Assembly (NCBI GenBank): GCA_021151685.1
Contig: JAGKWS010000002.1
Location: forward strand, 1 to 64,000
Source of the DNA: Chitinophagaceae bacterium
GTDB taxonomy: Bacteria > Bacteroidota > Bacteroidia > Chitinophagales > Chitinophagaceae
Reading direction: 5' to 3'
DNA length: 64,000 nt
The notes beneath the pieces are model-generated. The model made no database searches. It was given only the letters and a program-made list of their open reading frames with translations, and was not told the DNA's origin. Each line of letters begins with the position of its first letter. Within the stretch, counting starts at the first letter, position 1. The translations under genes and the position numbers were made by a program. Positions 1 to 8,653 of this stretch are shown in pieces.

Positions 1-418
1 ATCCTGCACTGGCAGATCCATCGTCATCCTGATTGGAGATGTTGTCTTCTATAGAGATGGTAGGAATCTCTGTATTGTCTGGTGCCGGTGCTTTTTCAAG
101 GGTACTAACATATACATCCTCTATGTTGGTGCGGTCGGCTGCTACAGTTAGAGCCATGGTATATGTCTGTATAGCTGCACCACTATATACTATGGTATAG
201 TTGCCGTAGGGCACTTCGTTGAGGGTATAGTTACCCTCGCCATTGGTACTGGCTGTAAGCGATAGAGATGGTATAGACACCGTAACATCGTATACGGGTG
301 TCTTGGTGGTTTTGTTAAATACTTGTCCCTGTACCACCGACAGCTGTTTTACCTGAGCTGTAAGAATTGGGGAAAAGTGCATTGCTATAATGGTGGCTAC
401 TACTGCGCTCCGGGCCAT
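1..418 (-). CDS. TonB-dependent receptor, N-terminal part (runs off the left edge)
   Basis: The frame is open from an ATG at 418 to the edge (139 residues) and is read on the minus strand. It starts with a signal peptide (MARSAVVATIIAMHF, cleaved near ILTAQ), followed by a CarboxypepD_reg-like domain: VVQGQVFNKTTKTPVYDV, then NGEGNYTLNEVPYGNY. The last visible segment, ISIEDNISNQDDDGSASAG, resembles the plug-proximal linker of Bacteroidota TonB-dependent receptors. Such receptors take up large substrates through the outer membrane; the substrate cannot be inferred. An in-frame ATG at 502 is possible, but a -7-like box (TAGCTTTG, minus strand, 455-462) between the two favours 418. It is divergent from the nuclease-family gene at 597, a neighbourhood I have the impression recurs in this phylum. 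Confidence 0.72.
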   Translation of the reverse strand, partial: MARSAVVATIIAMHFSPILTAQVKQLSVVQGQVFNKTTKTPVYDVTVSIPSLSLTASTNGEGNYTLNEVPYGNYTIVYSGAAIQTYTMALTVAADRTNIEDVYVSTLEKAPAPDNTEIPTISIEDNISNQDDDGSASAG

Positions 419-596
419 GTACACTGTTGTTTTTTTGTTGCAGAAAAATGGATGCAAAGCTATGGAAGCCTTTTCCGGTGCGGGTTTTCGCAGCGTTACC
501 ATTCGTTTATCACTACTTGAACATTGTGTTATCAAATTGTAGCCAGCAACTTTTATCATGGTAACTGACCTTGTTTTGCGCAAATTTTCACAACCC

Positions 597-1637
597 ATGT
601 TCCGTATTATGTTGGCAACCTTACTTGGCGGTTGCAGCCTTGTGGCAAATGCACAGTCACAACGTCAGGTAGTAGCAATTGGTCAGTACAACTGCGAAAA
701 CCTCTTCGACACCGTCAACGATTCTCTGAAAAAGGACGATGATTTTACCCCCGGTGGTCCATACCACTATACCGAAGAAGTATACCGGCAAAAGCTGCAC
801 AATGTGGCTACTGTTCTTAGTAGTATTGGTACAAATGTTACTCCAGATGGCCCAGCCATTATAGGCTTGGTAGAAATAGAAAATGCCACAGTGCTGGCCG
901 ACCTCTGCCAGCAACCAGAGCTAAAGGCACGCAATTACCAACATGTATGGTTTCCCACGCCCGATGAGCGTGGCATCAGTACGGCTATGCTTTACAACCC
1001 CCGATACTTTAAACTATTAGGGGCCGAACCGGTACCGGTACCCGTGGAAACCATAGGATGGAAACGCCCAACCCGTGCGGTATTGCATGTGTTTGGCACA
1101 CTTGCCGGCGATACCATACACGTATTGGTGAACCACTGGCCATCAAAAAGTGGCGGGGAGGCAGCCAGCGCACCGGGCCGCATTATGGCAGCTCAGGTAA
1201 ACAAACGCTTGGTAGACTCTTTGCAGGCTACCAGCCACTGCCCCAAGGTGATGATTATGGGAGACCTGAACGATAACCCGACCAGCGAACCATTAGCAAT
1301 TCTGAAATGCGTAGACAAAGCCGAAAAAGCAAGCCCCTGCGACATCTTTAACCCATGGATAAGACTCTACAAAAAAGGTGAGGGTACTGAAAACTACCGT
1401 GGCGAATGGTCGCTGATAGACCAAATAATGCTCACTGGTCAGTTTATAAATGCCAATAATACCGGCTGGCAGTATTACAAATGCGAGATCTTCAACCGCG
1501 ACTTCCTGAACCACAGCATAGGCCCCAACAAGGGATTGCCGCACCGTTCTTTCACCATATCTCAGGTATGGGACAATGGCTACAGCGATCACTATCCGGT
1601 ATTGGTGTATCTCACACGCACTTTATCAAGTAAATAA
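597..1637 (+). CDS. secreted endonuclease/exonuclease/phosphatase (EEP) family protein
   Basis: The 346-residue protein begins with a signal sequence (MFRIMLATLLGGCSLVANAQ) and has the EEP metal-dependent fold. Visible motifs are YNCENLFD (metal-binding Asn and Glu region), VNHWPSKSGG, MGDLNDNP (Asp-x-Asn) and the C-terminal SDHYPV (Asp-His catalytic pair). Family members cut nucleic acids or phosphoesters; the export signal implies a periplasmic or extracellular role. An upstream in-frame ATG at 558 would add 13 residues before the hydrophobic core, so 597 is preferred. A lipobox-like LGGC is present, but cleavage after ANAQ is equally plausible. It is divergent from the TonB-dependent receptor. 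Confidence 0.85.
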   Translation: MFRIMLATLLGGCSLVANAQSQRQVVAIGQYNCENLFDTVNDSLKKDDDFTPGGPYHYTEEVYRQKLHNVATVLSSIGTNVTPDGPAIIGLVEIENATVLADLCQQPELKARNYQHVWFPTPDERGISTAMLYNPRYFKLLGAEPVPVPVETIGWKRPTRAVLHVFGTLAGDTIHVLVNHWPSKSGGEAASAPGRIMAAQVNKRLVDSLQATSHCPKVMIMGDLNDNPTSEPLAILKCVDKAEKASPCDIFNPWIRLYKKGEGTENYRGEWSLIDQIMLTGQFINANNTGWQYYKCEIFNRDFLNHSIGPNKGLPHRSFTISQVWDNGYSDHYPVLVYLTRTLSSK

Positions 1638-1798
1638 CAAATTTTATACATAACAATTTCTTCAAACAGATTTAACCATTCGTACCTACCTACGCAATCT
1701 TCCTATGTCAATTTTGCTATCGGCACAATGCAACCCAGACCTTGAATAAAAAATAAAAATTATTCCTATACCATACAAACAAGTAAACTATTGAATTG

Positions 1799-4700
1799 AT
1801 GAAAAAGACCTTGACTATTTTGCTCTTTCTGGTACTGGCAACCGTAATACCGGCCATTGCGCAGTTGGCAGCATGGAGCCCGGCTGGCCTTAGCGGTTAT
1901 GGGCCTTCGCCGTGGGCAGCTACTACAGTAGCCCCCAATATTACCGTAGGCGGCCTTACCCGTGGCCCTGGTGTAAGTACCGGTGGTACAGCGGCCGGTA
2001 GTGCCTGGGGGGGTACCAATTGGGCAGGCTATTATGCTTCGTTTACCATCAGGGCCAATGCCGGCTATCAGGTAAGCTTATCCTCTCTATCGCTGTTCTA
2101 CCGCCGCTCGGGTACAGGCCCCGGCACTGGTCAGCTACAATACTCTACCGATGGGTCTACATTTACCAATGTACCCGGTGGTGCATTTACCTACAGTAGT
2201 ACCTCGTCTTCCGGAGCGTCTCTACCATCTGTTACACTCTCTACTATAACCGATCTGCAAAATGTACCCTGTAATACTACGATCACCTTCCGCATCGTTA
2301 ATTCCGGCGGTGCATCTGCAGGTACTTGGTATGTATTTGGCTCGGGTCTGTCTGTAACCGGTACGGTAGCAACTTACCCGGCACCTGCTATTACCAGCAG
2401 CCCGGTAGCGGCTACCATACCGGCAGGGGGCAGTACTTCGTTTACTGTAAGTGGTGTATCGGGTGCCGCCAGCTTTCAATGGCAGCGCAACACGTCGGGC
2501 CTCTCGGGTGGCACATGGGTCAATATCAGCAGTGCTACGATTGACCCCACCGGTAGTTATTCGGGTTTCTCATTGTTGGGCAGTGCTACTTCGTCTACCC
2601 TATCCTTGTCGGCTGTTCCGGCCTCTTGGGATGGTTATGCCTATCGTTGCGTCGTTACCAATTGTTCCGGCAGCACCACGTCTGGTGCCGCCTTGCTGAA
2701 TGTAGCCGCTGCCACCTGCTCGGGCATGCCTGCATCGGGCACCGTTGCGCCCGCTACCAGTACATTTTGCGGTAGCGGCAGCACTGCCCTATCACTTGCA
2801 GCGGGTACATCTGCAACGGATATTACCTACCAATGGTCGTCATCTACCACACCTGCAGCTCCGGGTACTGCCATTGCCGGCGCAACCAACAACACCTATA
2901 CCACCGGGGTAGAAACAGCTACTACTTATTATTGGTGTACCAGCACATGCCCCTCATCGGGATTGTCGGCTACATCGGCCATGGGTACAGTGTCCATCAA
3001 TCCTATTCCGGCAGTTGCCGCCACTGGCGGTAGTTTCTGTACTGGCAGTGGTGGCCTTGCTATATCGGCCACCGGTGCCGACAACTATACATGGCTACCC
3101 GCTACAGGACTATCGGCTACTACAGGCAGCAGCGTTACAGCTACCCCTACCACCAACATTATCTATACTGTAACCGGTACTACTCTTGCCGGTTGCAGCA
3201 ACACAGCAACGGCTACAGTGAGTTATGTTATCACCCCTTCTTCACTTTCTGTAACGCCGGCAAGTGCCACCGCTTGTGCCGGTGATGCTGCTTTTGTGCT
3301 GCGTGCCAATGGCGGTATTGCCGGGCCTACTACGGTGAACTCGGGAGTAGTAACCATACCGGGTACTATTGCTGCTTTTGGCACCATAGCCAATGGTATT
3401 ACTATAGCGGGTATTCCAGCAGGGGCGGTTATTACCGGTGCATCGGTCAATATCATCAACTTTGGTGCTGCATGGCAAGACGATTACGTCATCAACATTA
3501 AAGCGCCCAATGGCAATGTGCTTAACCTCATCAATCAGCGGGGGTCGCACACAAGCACGGTAACCACATTGTTTGCCAATACAAATGTCAGCTCTCTTGG
3601 TTCAACTTCATTGGGCACAGGATCTGGTACATTCACCGGTACGTGGGCTGCAGATGCTGCCGCTGGTGTGGGCGCAACGCCCTATACTGCCAACGTTACC
3701 ACATGGCCATCATTGTATAGCACCCCTAACGGTACATGGTCGCTGTCTATTTACAACAATACGGCTTTCTCCAATACTGTAATCCCCAACATGCAGTGGT
3801 CTGTAACCCTGCACTATACATGGCAAGCACCCATAACATTTGCACCAATCACAGATCTGTATACCGATGCGGCGGCAACTGTAGCTTACACCGGTACAGC
3901 TACCGATAGTGTATTCTACCTGCCGGCTACAGCAGGCACCACTACCGTAACTGCTACTGCAAATAATGCGGGTTGTACCAACGTTGCCACAACGGCACTT
4001 ACGGTAAACCCTACTCCATCTGCTATAACCGGGGCTTCGGCAGTATGCATTGGCCAGACAATAACTGTATCGGCAACGCCGACAGCGGGTACATGGTCGG
4101 TAAGTAATGCCAATGCCACTATCGACGCTGTTTCTGGCATCATCACCGGCGTTAGCAATGGTACTTCCGTTGTTACCTACACACTGGCCGGTGGATGCTA
4201 CACTACCTATACCATTACCATAAACGCCCTACCTGTAGCCATCACTGGTGCCACCAGCGTATGTGAAGGTGCCACTACTATGCTGGCCACTACCAGTACG
4301 GGCGGCACATGGACTGCCAGCAATACCAATGCCAATATTAATGCCACAAGCGGCGATGTAACCGGCGTTACCGCAGGTACTGTAACCATTACTTATACAC
4401 TGCCCTCAGGTTGCTATACTATCTATTCACTTACTGTATTGCAGGCACCTGCTACCATTGGTGGACCGACTTCGGTTTGTGAGGGAGGGTCCATTGCGCT
4501 TACCAATACCTTTGGTGCCGGTACATGGACTTCAGGTAGTGCCCATGTAACTATTGATGTCACTACGGGCGTTGCCAATGGCATTACCGCCGGCACCTCT
4601 GCTATTACTTATACGTTACCAACGGGTTGTGCCATACAAACTGTAGTGACAGTAAATGCACTGCCACCAGCCATAACCGGCCCCGGTACGGTATGTGCCA

Positions 4701-7700
4701 ACAGTGCCAACATTACACTTGCCAACACCATTGCAGGTGGTACTTGGTCGGCCTCCAACGGCAATCTGTTTGTTAGTGCCACCGGCATTGTAACGGGTGC
4801 TGCATCGGGCACTACCACAGTTACCTACACATCGGCACAGGGTTGCACTACTACTACCGTTGTAACCGTACTGGCAGCACCGGCAGCCATCACAGGTACC
4901 ATGACCGTTTGCCGCACGGCCACAACCATATTGGCCAATGCTACAGTTGGTGGTATATGGACTGCCGCAACCAGCGCACCAGTTTCTGTAGGGGCATCAT
5001 CTGGCTTTGTGACAGGTACAGCAGCAGGTACAGCACTCATTTCTTATACCTTGGGTAATGGCTGCTATGAACTGGCGGTAGTAACAGTGAACGAAATGCC
5101 TACAGTAATTACCGGTCTTTCCACAGTTTGTGTTAATGCCACAGTACCGTTGACCAGTACGCCAACAGGTGGCACATGGTCGTCTTCATCGGCTAATGCC
5201 AGTGTGAACGCAATGACAGGTGTTGTAACTGGCATAACAGCGGGTACCACTACCCTCACATACGATATAGGCACAGGCTGCGTCATGAGCCGAATCCAAA
5301 CCATTAATCCTTTGCCGGTGGCTATTACAGGTGCATCTACCGTATGTACAGGTGCTACCACTACAATGAGCAATGCTACCGGTGGCGGTACGTGGTCTAC
5401 AAGCAATGCCACTGTGGCTACCATTGATAATACCAGCGGACTGCTGACCGGTGTAACTACGGGAACAGCCAATATCTATTATACCGTTACCGGTACAGGC
5501 TGCTCAATAGGTACTACCATAACTGTGCATCCTACACCAGCGGCCATTGCGGGACAGCTAACCATATGTAACGGTGCTACTGTGAGCTACACCAATGCTA
5601 CCCCTGCGGGTGTGTGGAGCAGCAGCAACAGCACTATCGCTACAACGGATGCTACCGGCAATGTCACAGGCAACACACCAGGTACGGCAACTATATCTTA
5701 TACCATACCCTCAACAGGCTGCTACCGTGCGGTAAATGCAACTGTAACTGCTACCCCTCCGGGTATTGCAGGCAGTATGCAGATGTGCCCCGGCTACAAT
5801 GCAGCATTCAGTAACCCTGTGCCCGGTGGCACATGGAGTTCATCGAACGTGACCGTGGGTACTATCAACAGCACTACGGGTGTCTTCACCTCGCTGTCGG
5901 TAGGCACTTCACAAATTACTTATAGTCTGCTGTCGGGTTGCACCATCTCTCGCGTGGTAACGGTTACCCCTCTGCCCCCCGCCATAACCGGTTCTACTAC
6001 CATGTGTCGCGGTACATCGGTCATGTTGCTGAACACTGTTACAGGTGGCACATGGACGGGTAGCGATGCATCTGTTATTTCTGTAGATGCAGGTACAGGC
6101 GTAGTTACCGGCATTGTAGCTGGTACCGCATTGGTAAGTTATACCACAGGTGCTGGCTGCACAGTTACCACCATAGTATCGGTACACCCGCTACCGGCAA
6201 CCATTGCAGGCACCTTCTTGGTATGCGAGGGGGCTACCACTACACTGACCAACACGTCTACAGGTGGCGCATGGATAAGTGGTAATACCTCTGTAGCTAC
6301 CATCAACACATCGACAGGTGTGGCTACAGGCGTGTTGGCTGGTATAGCCTATATTACCTACACATTGCCGGGTGGCTGCGCCAGCTATGCTACGCTAACG
6401 GTAAATGCCCTGCCGGGAGCCATAGGTACGGTGTCGGTATGTGAGGGTAGCACCACTACCCTGTCGCTTGGTAGCGTATCGGGTACATGGAGTACAGGTA
6501 GCCCTGCCATTGCCACAGTATCGGCAGCGGGTGTGGTGTATGGTGTTGCGGCGGGTACGGCCATCGTTACCTTTACCGGTATTAATGGCTGTGCTACCAA
6601 TGGTGCCATCACTGTCAATGCCCTGCCTTTAATATATAATGTAAACGGCGGTGGCAACTACTGCGCCGGCGGCACAGGAGTGAGCATTGGTTTGTCGGGG
6701 TCGCAGCCGGGCGTAACCTACCAGTTGTACTCTGTAGCTGGTTTGGCCGCTACAACTATAGGTACCGGTACTGCAACTGGCTTCGGCCTGCTTACTGCTG
6801 CCGGTGTGTACACGGCTACCGCCATCAATACCGCAACAGGTTGCACCCGCAACATGAGCGGAAGTACATTTGTTATTATACAGCCCCTTGCCATCCCATC
6901 AGTATCTATGAACTTCAGCTCGGTAGGCGACACCTCTTGCACCGGTGCGCCCCTTACCGCTACAGCCTTCCCTACCAATGGCGGTACCCTGCCGGTATAT
7001 AACTGGTATGTAAATGGTACATGGTTTGCCGCAGGTGTTACCTGTACCGTTACCCCCACTAATGGCGATGTAGTTTCGGTGAAAATGGCCAGCAACCTTG
7101 CCTGCCGCTCTGCCGATACCGTTATCGCACTGGCTACCCGCTACACCATACCATCGTTGGCACCATCGGCCTCACTCAGCGTTACGCCCAACGATACAGT
7201 ATGCTCGTTAGTGCCGGTAACATTTACCACTACCGCCATCAATGCCGGCACTACCCCCTACTACCAATGGTACCGCAATGCAGCCCCAATAATGGGTGCT
7301 ACCAACAGTACCTACACCACAGTACCGGCCCATGCCAATGTGTACCGCTGTCTGGTAAGTAGCACTTACCGCTGCCGCCTTGCCGATACGGTGAGTACCA
7401 TAGGTATACCTATGACAGTACTACTACCGGTGATGCCTACAGTTACCGTTACCGCATGGCCATCGCTTACCATAGCCACGGGCCAGTTGTGTACGTTTAC
7501 CGCAGCTACTACCAATGCAGGTCCTGCCCCAACCTTCCAGTGGTTTGTAAACGGTGCCGAGGTGCCAGGTGCGACCAATGCCACGTATAGTACCACTACG
7601 CTCACCAATGGCAATGTGATAACCTGCCGTGTGTATAGCAGCGGAATATGCAGCGGTGTAGAGAACTATGATGCCGTTGTGATAACGGTGCTTACCCCAA

Positions 7701-7963
7701 GCGGTGCCAACATACCGGTAGCACAAGCTATTGCCGTAAAGCCAAACCCATCGGCTGGTAGTTTCTCGGTAACGACACCTGCTGAATGGCACAGCATGGC
7801 AACAGAACTTACCCTTACCAATATGGTAGGCCAGCGCGTACACGCTGCCAGCTATGCTGCCGGCGAAGCCATCCTTGTAACCACATCTTTGCCTGCCGGC
7901 AACTACCTGCTGACGTTGACCAATGGCACCCAACGCATTAATACTACCATTACTATACACTAA
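1799..7963 (+). CDS. giant T9SS-secreted repeat adhesin with P-domain and twelve Ig-like repeats
   Basis: A 2054-residue exported protein. Residues 1-22 form a signal peptide ending AIAQ; the ATG at 1799 is chosen over a TTG one codon earlier. Then come a beta-sandwich region (~23-195), Ig-like segments (~195-500) and a proprotein-convertase P-domain-like region (~505-676, with DDYVINIKAPNGNVLNL and NGTWSLSIYNN). Next are twelve tandem ~72-residue repeats (~741-1611), then Ig-like segments with QWYRNAAP-type cores. The end (~1978-2054) is a T9SS type A sorting domain (KPNPSAGSFSV, LTNMVGQRV, LPAGNYLLTL). It probably acts as a long surface stalk or adhesin; ligand unknown. Composition is very rich in Thr, Ala, Gly and Ser. 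A terminator follows at 7992. Confidence 0.88.
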   Translation: MKKTLTILLFLVLATVIPAIAQLAAWSPAGLSGYGPSPWAATTVAPNITVGGLTRGPGVSTGGTAAGSAWGGTNWAGYYASFTIRANAGYQVSLSSLSLFYRRSGTGPGTGQLQYSTDGSTFTNVPGGAFTYSSTSSSGASLPSVTLSTITDLQNVPCNTTITFRIVNSGGASAGTWYVFGSGLSVTGTVATYPAPAITSSPVAATIPAGGSTSFTVSGVSGAASFQWQRNTSGLSGGTWVNISSATIDPTGSYSGFSLLGSATSSTLSLSAVPASWDGYAYRCVVTNCSGSTTSGAALLNVAAATCSGMPASGTVAPATSTFCGSGSTALSLAAGTSATDITYQWSSSTTPAAPGTAIAGATNNTYTTGVETATTYYWCTSTCPSSGLSATSAMGTVSINPIPAVAATGGSFCTGSGGLAISATGADNYTWLPATGLSATTGSSVTATPTTNIIYTVTGTTLAGCSNTATATVSYVITPSSLSVTPASATACAGDAAFVLRANGGIAGPTTVNSGVVTIPGTIAAFGTIANGITIAGIPAGAVITGASVNIINFGAAWQDDYVINIKAPNGNVLNLINQRGSHTSTVTTLFANTNVSSLGSTSLGTGSGTFTGTWAADAAAGVGATPYTANVTTWPSLYSTPNGTWSLSIYNNTAFSNTVIPNMQWSVTLHYTWQAPITFAPITDLYTDAAATVAYTGTATDSVFYLPATAGTTTVTATANNAGCTNVATTALTVNPTPSAITGASAVCIGQTITVSATPTAGTWSVSNANATIDAVSGIITGVSNGTSVVTYTLAGGCYTTYTITINALPVAITGATSVCEGATTMLATTSTGGTWTASNTNANINATSGDVTGVTAGTVTITYTLPSGCYTIYSLTVLQAPATIGGPTSVCEGGSIALTNTFGAGTWTSGSAHVTIDVTTGVANGITAGTSAITYTLPTGCAIQTVVTVNALPPAITGPGTVCANSANITLANTIAGGTWSASNGNLFVSATGIVTGAASGTTTVTYTSAQGCTTTTVVTVLAAPAAITGTMTVCRTATTILANATVGGIWTAATSAPVSVGASSGFVTGTAAGTALISYTLGNGCYELAVVTVNEMPTVITGLSTVCVNATVPLTSTPTGGTWSSSSANASVNAMTGVVTGITAGTTTLTYDIGTGCVMSRIQTINPLPVAITGASTVCTGATTTMSNATGGGTWSTSNATVATIDNTSGLLTGVTTGTANIYYTVTGTGCSIGTTITVHPTPAAIAGQLTICNGATVSYTNATPAGVWSSSNSTIATTDATGNVTGNTPGTATISYTIPSTGCYRAVNATVTATPPGIAGSMQMCPGYNAAFSNPVPGGTWSSSNVTVGTINSTTGVFTSLSVGTSQITYSLLSGCTISRVVTVTPLPPAITGSTTMCRGTSVMLLNTVTGGTWTGSDASVISVDAGTGVVTGIVAGTALVSYTTGAGCTVTTIVSVHPLPATIAGTFLVCEGATTTLTNTSTGGAWISGNTSVATINTSTGVATGVLAGIAYITYTLPGGCASYATLTVNALPGAIGTVSVCEGSTTTLSLGSVSGTWSTGSPAIATVSAAGVVYGVAAGTAIVTFTGINGCATNGAITVNALPLIYNVNGGGNYCAGGTGVSIGLSGSQPGVTYQLYSVAGLAATTIGTGTATGFGLLTAAGVYTATAINTATGCTRNMSGSTFVIIQPLAIPSVSMNFSSVGDTSCTGAPLTATAFPTNGGTLPVYNWYVNGTWFAAGVTCTVTPTNGDVVSVKMASNLACRSADTVIALATRYTIPSLAPSASLSVTPNDTVCSLVPVTFTTTAINAGTTPYYQWYRNAAPIMGATNSTYTTVPAHANVYRCLVSSTYRCRLADTVSTIGIPMTVLLPVMPTVTVTAWPSLTIATGQLCTFTAATTNAGPAPTFQWFVNGAEVPGATNATYSTTTLTNGNVITCRVYSSGICSGVENYDAVVITVLTPSGANIPVAQAIAVKPNPSAGSFSVTTPAEWHSMATELTLTNMVGQRVHAASYAAGEAILVTTSLPAGNYLLTLTNGTQRINTTITIH
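4018..6630 (+). repeat. twelve tandem ~216-nt coding repeats (BIG2/Ig-like)
   Basis: Inside the adhesin gene a unit of about 207-222 nt recurs twelve times, with starts near 4021, 4228, 4450, 4670, 4880, 5105, 5321, 5542, 5761, 5980, 6199 and 6419. The protein consensus is AITG-x3-VC-x-G, then GGTWSSSN, then TG-V-TG-x2-AGT, then ITYT-x3-GC, then VTVNPLP. Every unit keeps one Cys in the VC position and one in the GC position, which suggests one disulfide per domain. The units are diverged in DNA sequence, so this is an old array rather than a recent expansion. Confidence 0.88.
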
Positions 7964-7991
7964 GGAAACATAACAAACCCCTCACTATCGT

Positions 7992-8022
7992 GGGTTGCAG
8001 TCTTGTACTGCAACCCTTTTTT
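7992..8022 (+). terminator. rho-independent terminator of the adhesin gene
   Basis: A perfect 9-bp stem (gggttgcag at 7992-8000 with ctgcaaccc at 8008-8016), a 7-nt loop and a T6 run, placed 28 nt after the adhesin stop codon. Confidence 0.9.
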
Positions 8023-8088
8023 ATTTATACCGCCCTATTGACATTTTCACAAAATTGCATATGCCTATATACGGCTGCAAAAGAATAT

Positions 8089-8232
8089 AACGGTACAAAC
8101 CTTTTGGGGCAGCAGGTCGTCAGTAGTAGTGGTGAAGATGCCCATGTGATGGTACCCATAGCGCATTTGCCCAAGGGCGTGTATCAGATACGCATCAATG
8201 CCATGTATTTACAGAAATTGATAATAGACTAA
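8089..8232 (+). pseudogene. remnant of a T9SS sorting domain
   Basis: About 48 codons read NGTNLLGQQVVSSSGEDA, then HLPKGVYQIRINAMYL, then a terminal KLIID and stop. This matches the last strands of a T9SS type A C-terminal domain (compare LTNMVGQRV and LPAGNYLLTL at the end of the preceding adhesin). The frame extends upstream without a signal peptide or passenger domain and overlaps the preceding terminator. It therefore looks like the 3' stub of a lost secreted-protein gene. Confidence 0.6.
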
Positions 8233-8644
8233 ACACAGTATAAAAAACAGACAAACCCCAATACCCAAACGCTCTGCCTACGCAAGTAGTGCCACAGTGG
8301 GTTCTTGCCCGGCATCTTATGGCTTTATAGGTGGCGGTAGCAGCAATGTGCTATGCGCAGGGGCTACGCATAGCAGCATAATGGGTGGCGATAGCAATAC
8401 CGTAAACGCCGCCTGTGCTACGGTAATAGGTGGTAGTGGCAACACCGTTACCCACAACTATGCAGCAGTGTTTGGTAATGGTATCAACTCAGCGGTGGCA
8501 GGTACAATGCACATTAATAATTTGTGGCTTGACCCGGCGACTTATAATACATGGATAGGGATTGCACCACCTTTTACTTTTGCACCCGGTACGATATATG
8601 TTGATGTGAGTGTAGGAAATGGTTATTTACGTGTACAACTTTAA
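8228..8644 (+). pseudogene. fragment of a YadA-head-like repeat protein
   Basis: The frame is open from just after a stop at 8225-8227 to 8644 but has no ATG and no signal peptide; the first usable start is a GTG at 8297. It encodes GFIGGGSSNVLCAGATHSS, then IMGGDSNTVNAACATV, then IGGSGNTVTHNYAAVFGNG. These are the short GG-x-SN-x-V turns of left-handed YadA-like or tail-fibre-like head repeats. A C-terminal strand region (TIYVDVSVGNGYLRVQL) follows. It is most likely the 3' portion of a decayed adhesin; a short expressed protein from the GTG cannot be excluded. Confidence 0.55.
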
Positions 8645-8653
8645 TATACTACA

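Noticed and set aside
4018..6630. regular repeats that could suggest a CRISPR array
   Set aside because: The period is ~216 nt, the units are diverged in DNA, and they are in frame within one long gene.
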